Shown here: positions 1 through 11,093 of the stretch, piece by piece
Position numbering within the stretch: position 1 is the stretch's first letter
How the letters are laid out: each line of letters opens with the position of its first letter
Origin: Carallia brachiata
Lineage: Eukaryota > Streptophyta > Magnoliopsida > Malpighiales > Rhizophoraceae
NCBI GenBank assembly: GCA_021464245.1
Contig: JADCRB010000088.1
Span: 198,940-262,939 of the forward strand
DNA length: 64,000 nucleotides
Direction of reading: 5' to 3'
The notes under the pieces: model-generated
The model's database searches: none
The model's input: only the letters and a program-made list of their open reading frames with translations
What the model was told of the DNA's origin: nothing
Made by a program: the position numbers and the translations under genes

Positions 1-1
1 T

Positions 2-175
2 ATAACGATAGGTCGATAGCTGCTTTGCATTGCGTTGCTTGACTTGGTTTTTCTAATCATAAAGACTATTCAAGTCGGCCCTTTGGATGCTACAGTTTTG
101 TCAGTCATCGAAAAACCAAGTCAAGCTAGTCAAGCAACGCAACTCAATGCAATGCAGCTATCAACCTATTGTTAT
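2..175. repeat. Imperfect inverted repeat (fold-back element)
   Basis: The left arm (2-53) begins ATAACGATAGGTCGATAGC. The right arm (110-175) is its near reverse complement, ending CTATCAACCTATTGTTAT. The right arm carries a small insertion, and a spacer of about 55 bases separates the arms. The transcript could form a long hairpin. The element may be a small MITE or the end of a larger element cut by the window edge. No target duplication can be tested because the left flank is missing. Confidence 0.7.
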
Positions 176-2700
176 CTAAAGCAGCAAGTCGGCAAGTTAC
201 ACTTGGAAGAAATTTTTTTCCAGTGGAAAGGTATAAAAGATTGGAATTTTTTATTATTATTGATTCATTTCTCGTTAGTTCTGAGTGTGCATGGAAAGAT
301 AAAAAATGTACGATAATTATAATAATGGACCATGTGAGTACACCTTTAAGACCCATCACCGTAAGTACGTAAATTTTCTACAGAAAATCATATGATCACA
401 TTGCGTTGTTACATTTTTGTGTCCATCATCAGTTTTATTGAGCTACCAACTATATAACATTTTATAAATTTTTAGAACGCATCATATACATTTGAACACA
501 AAACATTTAGAGCTCTTAACTATTGAGGTCCTCTTTGAAGACTAAATGTTAACAAAAACATTTAGCGTAATTCATGCTAGTTTATTTCATGCATACGGAT
601 TTCTAAATGTTGGTGAATTTGACGGTCAAGAGGACAAATGTTTAGGTTAAGCTTTTTTCAATTTTTAAATGAGACCCCCCCCCCCCCCCCCCCCCCAAAA
701 AGAAGAAGAAAAAAAGTTGGAGAACATGCAAATTAAAGGATTTGTTATTTATTCTTTTTTTAGTATAATTATTTATAATTGTATATCACACAAATTTAAA
801 TTGCATCATAATTATGTTGGTTATCGTACTGTGAACTAATGCTAGCAGTCATTGGTGTCCTTTCAACATTTCTATAGGGAGGACCCTTCACCTAAGCACT
901 GATATGTCTGTGTGAGACTCTGCTATAGCATATTACAATGATTGCAGAATCTAAAATCCAACATCCAACCCACCAACCTTCAAATCCAATTTGGACGAAG
1001 AACAACCATATATTTCAAGATAGGGGATAAGTACTGGGTTACGTATATGGAATGCACGCTGAATCACCATCCAAACCATCATTTTAAATCAAAGCTTTGG
1101 ACTTTCCTTTCCTCCTGCCCTTCATTAAAATGTAGAATTATTTTGTTAGATAGTCTTTCTCTTCATAATAATAAGCAGACTGATATAAGCAGCAGATTGC
1201 TTTATTGCCTATCAATTCCAGCACACTGATGGCACTAAATCAATAAACATGAAATTGTGGATAAAAAGAAAAAAAATGAAGAACGATTTCTAAGCTTAGA
1301 TGGTGCGAGACTTGGCAATGGACCCAAATAGGTAAACCAATTGTTTTACACCGAAGGGTATCCTCAGCGACATAAAGGCCTAATTGTCACTGACACATCC
1401 ACTTAAGAAACTTGTATGAGTTGTCAACGTGTAAAAAAAACTGTGGGTCCAGGCAAATTTGCTCAGAAATTACATATCAAAGCACGAGATACACGTCAGC
1501 AGATATTCCTACAGGTACAACACCAGAAAATCCAAAGACGAAATCGCGAGAACAGCACTAATGGAGAGTTAATAGTGCAATTGAAATTGTACCTAAAAAA
1601 GGTGCATTTGAAACTAGGTTTGTCTTTCAGGAGTCAGGAAGAAGTTTTTGAAGTAGAAAGCTAGGAACTAGAAAGAAAATTCCAAATATATAATTAACAC
1701 ATCTAATTATTGAAACTAGTCGGCCTAAGTCGGTCTTCATTTTTGGGGTCAACATTTAATTTTGGTTTTCTCTGTGATTGTGGGTAATTAGATGAATTAG
1801 TAGAGGCAACTAGTGTATTACAGGCTTGATGAGAGCCACAATCAATTACCGATTGAACAGAGTTTTGGTCCCACCCTCTTCTACTTTACCATATGAACAT
1901 CCTTCCTTTATCCTCTGATTATCAAGATCATGTTCATGGGAACAACACCCAACCATCAACAATGCCTTTTTCCCCCAAAAATTTCCTTCATCCGTACTTC
2001 TGTCAACAATGCCAACATGGGCTATGGAGCGATAATTTTCCCCCTAGGTTTTTGGGCATAATTTTGGAGGAGATGGAGACTTCCTTCATCACGTCTTCCT
2101 CGTTTTCGATTGGTCCATGCCACGTAGACATAATTTAAATGAGTCCACGTCAGATGTGTTGATGTCTCGATGTAGTAAATCTGTATACAAAACTTTTCTA
2201 TTTGGCAATATGCAATTGATATCCAATATCTGGATGGGAGCATAGGACACAGAGTATATAGAGTCATTTTACCTTAACTTTTAACTTGTCTTTTATATAT
2301 TATATATTATGTACAACAATCTTAACTATTATACATATAATGCTTGTTGCATATAAACTTTAACCTTTAAACACATAATGTTTACAAGATGTATGTTCAT
2401 ATGTCTATTACACATTCAATTTAACTATTATGCACACAATACCATTTTTTTGAAAAAAAAATTAAAAAAATGGGTGATGGGTCCTACCATTGCACCCTCT
2501 CTACTCTTTCTCTCTCCCTATCCACCTAGTCTAATCCCTGTTCAGCTAACATTTCTGTATGCAATTATGTTTTTCAAAACTTCATCATACTTTTGGAGAA
2601 AATTCAATAGCTTCCACTATCGGGGAGAGACAACAGTAATTGGTACTTCATCAACAGAAATGGGGGCTAACTTGCCCTTGTATTAATCTAGTTCCAAGCC
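176..2700. other. Intergenic, no recognisable gene
   Basis: This is AT-rich DNA with only short open frames (for example 942-1229 and 1416-1664, plus) that show no recognisable domain. It includes an uninterrupted run of 22 C at 675-696, a likely place for length error or polymorphism. I see no gene or classifiable repeat here. Confidence 0.6.
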
Positions 2701-2725
2701 CTTCATTGACCTAGTCTGCTTTACT

Positions 2726-4023
2726 CTACCATGGACGAAAGGCCAGATGTTTAGGCAATGGCAAGTCCATGTAATAGCTATTAAGCATTGAAACAACTGT
2801 TGCCAATGTAGGTCTTTCAATTGGATCCTCATGAACACATAATAAGGCTATTTGGATGAATCTAACAACTTCATTTAATGAATGCGTTACCGTCATATTT
2901 GGATAAAATGCTTATAATGGTCTCCCGTCTCTCTAAAGCTTCTAGACCTGTACATATATTCAAACAATGATCAATCATGTTGTGCAGGTACCACTGATTC
3001 TCAATTTGATTATGATGATAACCCAATGACCAAAATTTGGATATTTACATAGCTCACAAGGTGTTCAGTACCTTCTTTTATATAGAACGAATAGTTCATC
3101 TTTCCACTAACAAGTTCAAGAAGGAGTACAGCAAAATTGTACACATCAGACTTGATAGAGAATTGTTCATGCATAGCATATTTTGGAGAAACATAACCAC
3201 TTGAAAACCGAACGCAAAGGGAACACTATTAGATTGGAAAAAAAAATTTCTTCTAAAGCACTAGCAATTTGACAAATGTTGGCTGCATACTATATTGTGC
3301 ACTGTTTTGACAAAATACGACAAAGTATTAAGAAAAAATGAGGACAATATTGATTTTATCTTCCCTTTAAACTCAGTTTGTATATATCATAACATTCATT
3401 TGAACAATGCTGAAAAAGTAAGGAGACGATGAACTTACTATGTCCCCACAATTTTGTTCGTGCTTCCTTTAGTTTGATCAACTCTAAAAAGCGTAGCCAT
3501 TCTAAAATTTGATATTTTTGGATTCATATCTCCATCTAACAGAACATTTCCAGCTTTAAGGTCATGATGTATAATCCTTAGCCAGGAGTCTTCATGAAGC
3601 TAAAGAATTCCTCTAGCGATTCCTTTAATTATTTTTTGACGAGTCAACCAATCCAAAAGTCCTTGCATTTTCGGATCTACATGCTCATGGAAGCAGACAC
3701 TCAAATTACAATTTAGGAACATATATGTTTTGTTTAGAATGAAAGAAACTGATGTATGTTCTATGACTACAATTAATGAGTAAGACCAACATACCAAATA
3801 GAAAGTAATCGAGGCTTCTATTGGGCACATATTCATAAATGAGTATCTTTTCTTTTCCTTCCAACCAAAATCCTAGCAGTCTCACAATGTTTTTGTGCTG
3901 AAACTTGGCTGCCAAGAGGACCTCATTCCTGAATTCTTCTACACCTTGTGTAGAACTTCTTAACAGCCTCTTAACAGCTATTTCGTGTCCATTAGGAAAT
4001 ACACCCTGATAATTGGCTTTCAA
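2726..4023 (-). pseudogene. Cysteine-rich receptor-like kinase (CRK/DUF26 type), kinase-domain pseudogene
   Basis: Four kinase exons can be followed on the minus strand: 4023-3795, 3676-3439, 3199-3058 and 2932-2726, with GT-AG borders. Exon 1 has the N-lobe with the VAIK-type lysine (EIAVKRLL), the helix-C glutamate region ([17 protein letters not shown]) and the hinge [15 protein letters not shown]. Exon 2 holds the catalytic loop, exon 3 the activation-segment end ([20 protein letters not shown]), and exon 4 the C-lobe (EDPIERPTLATVVSMLNSYY), as in CRK kinases. The gene is broken: there is a stop in place of Tyr in IARGIL*LHED, HRD has become HHD, DFG has become NFR, and exon 4 has an in-frame TAA. 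The glycine-rich loop, membrane segment and DUF26 ectodomain are absent. The upstream flank is now occupied by the copia element starting at 4419. It cannot encode an active kinase. Confidence 0.85.
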
Positions 4024-4418
4024 AAATGATTAGAAAAGTTCTATTATATTACTGGATCCTAATATTTTGATGAGTCCAATTATGCAGTTACAAAAAAAAT
4101 GAGACACAGAATCGACATATTGCAAATGACCATTTTTTTTTTCAATCAGATGCTTTTTTTCTGCTACAAAAAATAGATGAAAAGAATACTTCATTTTTGT
4201 TGCAGAAATAAGGGTCTTGTTGTAGAAAAAAAAGATCGATTGTAATGTGTCAGATCCGCGTCTCACTTTTCTTGTGGCTTTGTATCTTTTCTGTATTTTG
4301 ATATGATGTGGAACATACTATCTATCTAATGAAGCTCCTATGTGCCGCATGAGACTTTTTGGCTTATTTATAGTATAGAAGTTCCCAGTTCATGAGACTC
4401 CTACACTAGTGGGGTTAT
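4024..4418. other. Spacer between kinase pseudogene and copia element
   Basis: AT-rich DNA with several short T-runs. No kinase exon upstream of 4023 was found here, so the kinase is 5'-truncated. I see no other feature. Confidence 0.5.
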
Positions 4419-4962
4419 TGTTATTACAGGAATATTAAGAATAAAGAGAGAGTTTATAGAGAGGGAGCAAGAGGAAAGAAGAGAGTGGACATTAACTAAA
4501 AACTTTTTCATTTACAATCTTCTCAAAATATACATGATCTTCATAGCTTATAGGTATAATCATAGTCTAAGCATAGCTGATAATTATATCTCCTATTTTA
4601 ATCATAGTCTAAGCATGACTGATAATTATATCTCCTATTTCAGCTAGAGTGAGTTAAGAAAAGGCAACCAAATCAAATCTATGCCAACTCACATTTAAAA
4701 AAAAAAAAAAACAGCAAATACATCTAGCTTCGTTAAACAAGTACATTCATAAAATAACGAAACTTGTCATCAACATGGTCTAATTACAACTAAAGCATTA
4801 CATCCAAAGTAAAAGTACATGACCAAAAAACTTCAAAAAGCCTTAAGGAACTATGCCTTTCTCGCCAAGCATCTTTATTGCCTCTGTACATTCCACAGCA
4901 ACAAAAAAACTGATTTTTCAACTTGATATGGCCTGAGCAACAAGGAAGTTAATCAACCAACA
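4419..4962 (-). repeat. Copia 3' LTR
   Basis: In plus-strand reading it runs from TGTTATTACAGG to ACCAACA. It is alignable with 10604-11081 over most of its length, for example the shared block around TAGTTACAACTAAAGCATT-like sequence at about 4783 and 10906. The border was set by the TG/CA ends and by the adjoining polypurine tract. Confidence 0.75.
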
Positions 4963-4980
4963 TCTCCTCTTTAGATTCTT
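4963..4980 (-). other. Copia polypurine tract
   Basis: Read on the minus strand, the bases next to the 3' LTR are almost all purine (AGAATCTAAAGAGGAGA). This is the usual position and composition of the plus-strand primer of an LTR element. Confidence 0.65.
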
Positions 4981-5279
4981 TAGTGTTCACGCCGATTTTC
5001 AATCTCAAATACTCAAACTTGTTTCTTGTTAGAGGCTTGGTCAGTATATTTGCAACCTGCTCCTCAGAGCTGCAATGTGTCAGCTTCGCTTCAACTTCCT
5101 GCTAAACCTCTCTAATATAGTGATATTTAATCTTAAAGTGCTTGGTCCTTCTATGAAAAACAGGGTTTTTGCATAGTGCTACTACTGATTGATTGTCAAC
5201 TTTAATTTTAGTGGCCTCAAATTGATCATGCTTTTAAACCCTGCAACATTTTTCTCAAATAGATTGCACGATTCACTGC

Positions 5280-6572
5280 AACAACAACAACAGCAATGTA
5301 TTTTGCTTATGCAGTGGATTGTGTAATTACATCCTGCTTCTTAGAACTCGAAGTGAACTTGCTTGTTCCCAAAGAGAAAAGATACCCTGAGGTGCTCTTC
5401 ATGTCATCACTACTTCCAGCCCAATCACTGTCTGAGTAGCCAATCAACTTCAGATTTGTATTCCTTTTGAACCAAACACCAAATTGAATTGTACCTTTCA
5501 CATATCTCAGTATTCTTTTTGCTGCATTGTGATGTATTTCACTGGGAGCTCGCATAAATCTGGATAGAAGACTTGTTGTCTGGTTGCTGTCAAGTCCAAT
5601 AAACCTCCAACCAAGATTCTGTGACTAATGTTGTCTGTTTTCTTAGCTCTATCCTCTTTACATAGTTTCTCTCTTGGGTTTAGTTGAGTTGGGCAGGCTT
5701 GCAGTCAGTCATTTTATGTCTGTAGTCAGTCATTTTATGTCTCTTCAGCAAATCATCGACATATTTCATTTGATTAATGAAAATGCCACTTTCTAATTGC
5801 ATAACTTGCGGTCCCAAAAAGAAAATCATTTTACCTAGATTTGTCATTTCAAACTGATCCTTCATTTCCACTTTGAACTCATCAATCAAGGTTTTGTTGC
5901 TCCCAGTAATCAAAATATCATCCACATAAATGGATACTATCAACAATTCTTCCTTCTTTAGCATGGTATACAAAGTAGCTTCATTTTGACTTCTTATGAA
6001 ACCTGATTGCAACTGATAAGTATCAATCTTACTGTACTAAGCCCTTGGTGCTTGTTTAAGCCCATAAAGGGCCTTCTTCAAAACATAAACTTTGTCCTCA
6101 GCTCCCTTGACAGTGAAGCCTTCAGGTTGTTCAACAAAGATCTGCTCCTCAAGTGTCCCATTGAGGAAAATAGATTTCACATCTAATTGATACACTCAGC
6201 AACCCTTTATTGCAGACATAGCAAGTAATAACTTGATGGTGTCATGTCTAGCTACTGGAGCAAATGTTTTAGTATAGCCAATTCCAAATTGTTGAGAGTA
6301 TCCCTTCACTAGCTTTAAGCTTGTTTATACTGCTATCTAAATTCAGCTTGACTCTATATAACCATTTGAGTCCAATAACTTGTCTTTTGGTTGGCCTGTT
6401 TGCTAATTCCCAAGTCTGATTCTTTTGAATCATTATGATCTCCTCTTTTATTGCTTCATTCCATTCAGGAAAGTGTGAAGCTTCAGTAAAGCTAGCTGGT
6501 TCAAGCACTGAGACATTTGCTCTTTCATATATCTCAACTAGAGATTTTGTTCCTCTCACTGGATCATCATCA
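5280..6572 (-). pseudogene. Copia reverse transcriptase and RNase H remnant
   Basis: The minus strand encodes the start of the copia RT (EWNEAIKEEIIMIQKNQTWEL at about 6470-6400). The palm motif YVDDILITGSNK follows near 5910-5940, and then the RNase H with SDSDWAG and KSTSGYLFSLG at about 5370-5450. The catalytic YVDD is present. The frame is broken between 6270 and 6010 and again before the RNase H. The STAEAEY-like motif of RNase H carries a stop right after STA (near 5307). The gene is non-functional. Confidence 0.88.
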
Positions 6573-8238
6573 AATTCCGCTATTTGATCAGTTGTTTCCT
6601 CCAAAATTGGTACATGTGTATTGGAGCTTGAGCCTGCAATCATCTCTATACTATTTACTTCACTTTTACTCCAATTCTATTTTGCAAGTTCATTAAACTT
6701 TAAACTTCTGCTCACAATAACCATCTTGAGCTTCAAATTATACACTTTATGGGCTTTGGATTGCCTACCTTACCCAAGAAAGATACTAGTGTCAGCTCTC
6801 TCATCAAGCTTCTCTCTCCTAGCTTCAGGTACCAGGGTATAACATACACAACCAAACACGCTCAATTGTCCTAATGAAGGCTTCCTTCTAAACCAAGTCT
6901 CATAGGCTGTCTTCCCTTGTAAGGCTTTAGTTAAAAGCCTATTTAAAAGATAACTAGCAGTGTTTACAGCCTCTACCAAAAGGGCTTTGGCAAATTCTTT
7001 TCAAACATTAGGCACCTTTTCCATTTGCATCATGGTCCTATTTTTCTTTCACAAACCACATTTTGTTGAGGAGTATATGGGATAGTGAGCTGATGATGTA
7101 TCCCAAACTATGCACAGAAGTTGTTAGACCTGGAAGCTGTATACTCAAACCTGTTATTTGTCCTTATGCACCTGATTTCACTGCCAGCTTGCTTCTTTAT
7201 CCATGCCTTAAAGTTAAAAAAAACACTTCTGAAACCTCTGATTTGAGCTTCAAGAAGTAAATCTAGCTGAATCTAGTACAATCATCAATGAAAATGATGA
7301 AGTACTTACTCCCATTTAAAGAAGGAGAGCTCGTTGGTCTACACAGATCCCTGTGGATCAACTGCAGCTTCTCTATTGCTCTCCATGCTTGATTTTTGGG
7401 AAAGGGCTATCTTGACTGCTTTCTCTTTTGACAAACTTCACACACACTGAATCATTTTCATATATGACAGGTACATTAAGTGCTAATTCATGCATACTCC
7501 TCAGTGAGCTAAAACTAGAGTGCCCCAACCTTTTATGTCACAAAACACTTTTATCAACAACACCAGCATAAGCTATACAGGTAGGCTCATTCCAGTTCAC
7601 AACAAAACTCTTGTTCTTCATTTCAACAACCAATACAACATGAGCAGTAGGGTCTAAAATGGTACAAGATTCATCTTTAAATAACAATTCATACTTCTTT
7701 TCTAACAATTGACCTACATTTAACAAGCTTTGGTCAATTTCTAGAACAAACAACATATCAGGAACATGTTTGATACTTGTGGGAATGTCAATAATAACAA
7801 CACCTTTTCCATTTGCTTGTAAGAATTCTCCATTCCCAATTCTGAGCTTGGATTGGAAGGATGTGTCCAAGGATTTGAACTTGCTTGCATCAAGAGTCAT
7901 ATGATGGGTACATCCACTATATATGAGCCAATTGAAGATTTCTCTCCACAGTTGCACATGCTGCAACAAACAACTTTCTTCTTCTTGTTTTTTTTTTGCA
8001 ACTTGAGCCTACTATGGTGCTGCTTGAGTGCCCTGAGCACTCTTACAGACCTCAGTCATGTGTCTCATCTTCTTACAGTTATGACATTGAATGTTAGGTC
8101 TCCACCAGCAAAACCTTTCTAAATGGCTAGTCCTTTTACAATGTTTGCAAGGAACATACTTTTTTTTTGCAAATTCTTTTCCATTTTCTTCTTTCTTTTC
8201 TTTATCCTTCTTATCTCCTAAGTTTCAAGCCAAATGGC
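6573..8238 (-). pseudogene. Copia gag-C/protease/integrase block, copy A
   Basis: The minus strand encodes two CCHC zinc knuckles (CKHCKRTSHLERFC and CHNCKKMRHMTEVC, about 8160-8040). Next comes the aspartic protease start near 7920 and the GAG-pre-integrase region, with integrase down to about 6770 (AVNTASYLLNRLLTKAL and WFRRKPSLGQLSVFGC). The protease active-site DSG reads YSG, so its catalytic Asp is lost. The integrase core is frameshifted. The block is alignable with 8240-9800 along its length but differs at many bases. It starts abruptly at the zinc-knuckle side: the N-terminal gag half does not precede it. Confidence 0.85.
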
Positions 8239-8239
8239 N
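8239..8239. other. Ambiguous base N at the junction of the two copia blocks
   Basis: This is the only N in the window. It falls exactly where sequence homologous to about 9770-9800 (gag C-terminus of copy A) switches to sequence homologous to about 6573 (post-integrase linker of copy B). A one-base N at a repeat junction is what a forced contig join would leave. Confidence 0.8.
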
Positions 8240-9800
8240 AATTCTACTATTTGATCATTTGTCTCCTCCAAATCTGGTGCATGTGAATTGGAGATTGAGT
8301 TTGCAATCATCTCTTTGCTGCTCACTTCACTTTTACTCCAATCCCATTTAGCATATTCATCAAATTTTACACTTTTACACACAATAATTTTCTTATGATT
8401 TAAGTTATATACTCTATAAGCTTTGATTGTGTACTGTACCCTACAAAGATACCAATATCAGCCCTTTTATCAAGCTTATCTCTTCCAGCTTTAGGTGTAA
8501 GAGTGTAACATACACAACCAAACACTCTTAGCTACTTCAATGAAGTTTTTGTCCCAAACCAACTTTCATAGGTTGTTCTCCCTTTTAAAGCTTTAGTTGG
8601 AAGCCTATTCAAGAAGTAATTGGCAGTGTTTACAGCCTCTACCCAAAAGGGCTTTGGCAAAACAACAAACATCTTGCCATTTACATCAAGGTCCTATTTT
8701 TTCTTTCACAAACCCTATTTTGCTATAGGGTATATGAGACAATGAGCTGATGATGTATTCCAAATTCTTCACAGAACTTGTTAAACCTTGAAGTTGTGTA
8801 CTCAAACCCATTATCTGTCCTTATACACTTGATTTCACTGCTAACCTGCTTCTCTATCCATGTCTTGAACTTAAAGAACACTTATGAAACCTCTAACTTC
8901 AGCTTCAAGAAGTAAATCCAGCAGAACCTTGTACTATCGTCAATAAAAATGATGAAATACTTACATCTATTTAAAGAGAGCTCATTGGTCCACACACATC
9001 ACTGTGGATCAATTGTAGCTTCTCTGTTACTCTCCAGGCTTGGTTCTTTGGAAAGGAATGTCTTGACTGCTTTCCCTTTTGACACACTTCACACACTGAG
9101 TCATTCACATTATAACAGGCACATCAAATGCTAACTCATGCATACTCTTTAATGAGCTATAATTAGGGTGCCCCAATCTTTTATGCCACAGAACATTCTC
9201 ATCAACAACACCAACATAAGCTATATGGATAGGGTTTAAAATGGTACAAGCTTCATTCTTAAACAACAATTCATACTTCTTTTCAAGTAATTGACCACAC
9301 TTAACAATTTGGTCAAAATCTGGGACAAACAACACATCAGAACATATTTAATACCCATTGGAGTGTCAATGGCAACAATATCTTTTCCCTTCACTTCCAA
9401 AAATTCACCATTACCAATTCTAATTTGGATTGAAAAGAAGTGTCCAAAGATGTGAACTTACTTGCATCAAGAGTCATATGATGGGTGCATCCACTATCAA
9501 TGAGCCAAGCTTGTATATTTCTCTCCACATCTACACATGCAGCAACAAACAACATTTCTTCTTCTTGCTTCTTTTTGCAACTTGAACAAACTATGGTACG
9601 AATTGAGTGCCCTGAGCACTTTTACAAACCTTGATCATGTGTCCTATCTTCTTGCAATTATGACATTAAATGTTAGGTCTCCACCAACAAAACCTTTCTA
9701 CATGGCCAGTCCTTTTGCAGTGTTTGCAAGGACTATACTTCTTCTTTTCTCCTGAATCTTTTTCATTCTCATCTTTTTCCTCCTTATCCTTCTTATCTCC
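8240..9800 (-). pseudogene. Copia gag-C/protease/integrase block, copy B
   Basis: It has the same order as copy A: two zinc knuckles (CKHCKRTGHVERFC and, after an in-frame stop, CHNCKKIGHMIKVC; about 9740-9630), a protease that keeps DSG near 9500, then pre-integrase (WHKRLGHPNYSSLKSMHELA, about 9200-9130) and integrase to about 8340. It continues into gag at 9801 after one TAA. The block ends at the N in the linker that normally leads to reverse transcriptase, and no RT follows it directly. Confidence 0.83.
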
Positions 9801-10490
9801 TTAACCTTTTGACCCAGTTGACTTGCCTTTGTCTTTGGCTTTGACAACTAAAGTAGCTTCAGTTGTATCCTCTTGCCTAATTTGTTTCCTTAGCTCAATG
9901 GCCTGCAAGGAGTTTACGAATTTAGTAAGTGTCAACTTGCTCAAGTCCTTTGAATGCTCCACAGAAGATATCTTAGCCTCATGCTTCTCTGGTAAACAAA
10001 CGAGCACTTTTTCAATGATCCTTTGCCCATTTAGCTCCACACCCATCAATTTAATTTGATTAACAATTTTCATAAGTCGGTCAGTGAAATCTTTCACTGA
10101 CTCGGTATCTTCCATTTTTAAGAACTCAAACTGGTTCCTTAAGTTCAGGACTTGGATATTTCTTGTTTGATCACTCCCATGATACTCCTCCTTAAGCTTA
10201 TTCCAAGCTTCTTGTGCTGTCTCACAAGCCATGATTCTGGTGAAGATCTGCTTTGACACAGCAAATTGTATGCTGTTTAAAGCTTTAAACACTTTGGAAG
10301 CTTCCTCTTTGTGATGCCTTATCTGAGCAAGAGTAGGATTTTCTGGCAAGGCTTGCACCTGTTCCTTACCTTCAACAACTTTCCAAAGATCATCGGCTTT
10401 AAAATATGTTTTCATCTTAATATCCCAAATGGGATAGTTCTCACCTGTGAACATAAGATGTAATGTGGTGGGATAACTGCTGGAAGCCAT
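9801..10490 (-). pseudogene. Copia gag polyprotein, N-terminal part (UBN2-type)
   Basis: An open frame starts at the ATG at 10490-10488 (MASSSYPTTLHLMFTGENY) and has the DUF4219/UBN2 layout of copia capsid proteins: YPIWDIKMKTYFKADDLW, then AQEAWNKLKEEYHGSDQTR, then VKDFTDRLMKIVNQIKLMG. It runs uninterrupted for about 230 codons and ends in a TAA at 9801-9803, beyond which the zinc-knuckle region continues in the same frame. A longer frame reaches up to 10709, but that part is LTR/leader sequence. The ATG directly before the conserved domain is the likely start. Confidence 0.85.
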
Positions 10491-10589
10491 ATTTCTAGGC
10501 TTGGGTTGGTAGGTGTTTGGAGTTATGTGTTTACTACAGTGAATTCTCTCTTCCTCTCTCAGACAATAAGGCCTAAAAATGATCTTAAA

Positions 10590-10602
10590 TGCTATGATAC
10601 CA
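10590..10602 (-). other. Copia primer-binding site
   Basis: The minus strand reads TGGTATCATAGCA two bases inside the 5' LTR. This differs at one visible position from the TGGTATCAGAGC site complementary to initiator tRNA-Met that primes many plant copia elements. Confidence 0.8.
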
Positions 10603-10603
10603 C

Positions 10604-11081
10604 TGTTATTACAGCAATTTAAGAGAGTGTTTGCAGAGAACATAAACTGAGAAGAAGGATAGTGATGAATGGATACCAAATTTTTTGTTCGACATTGTTT
10701 CAAATACATAGTTTTTTATAGCTTGGAGCCATAATCAAAGCCTAAAATATAGCTTATCAATCATAACTAACTTTTACAAATAGAGTGGGCTAAAGAGGCA
10801 TGCAACTCTTTCATGGCTATATAAAATAAAAAAGGACAACAAGTACAACTGCCCTATTAACCATGCTCAATCATAAAGCAACCAAACTAAACATCAACTT
10901 AGTCTAGTTACAACTAAAGCATTGCATTCAAACTAGAGCATATTAACCAAAACATTTAAAGTCCTCAACACAAAACTTTTCCCTCCAAGCATCTTCATTG
11001 CTCTTGCATATTCCACAACAACCAAAAAATTGACTCTGAACTTGATGTGGCTTGGACAACAAGGAAGCTAATTAGCTTACA
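10604..11081 (-). repeat. Copia 5' LTR
   Basis: It begins TGTTATTACAGC in plus-strand reading and ends near TTAGCTTACA. It matches the 4419-4962 LTR throughout, with many substitutions and short gaps. The outer end is uncertain by several bases because the LINE begins almost at once. Confidence 0.7.
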
Positions 11082-11093
11082 GTAACATCTTCA

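Larger units (their letters stand above)
4419..11081 (-). mobile_element. Degraded Ty1/copia LTR retrotransposon, chimeric, with internal duplication
   Basis: The order on the minus strand is LTR (11081-10604), primer-binding site, gag (UBN2-type), zinc knuckles, protease, integrase, then a second zinc knuckle/protease/integrase block, then reverse transcriptase, RNase H, polypurine tract and LTR (4962-4419). The gag-PR-INT-RT-RH order defines Ty1/copia (Pseudoviridae). The coding region has many stops and frameshifts. Both LTRs begin TG and end CA in plus-strand reading, but they differ in length (544 and 478) and have many substitutions. The flanks GTTAT (4414-4418) and GTAAC (11082-11086) match at only three of five bases, so a target duplication is doubtful. 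The element is dead and may combine two related elements. Confidence 0.85.
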
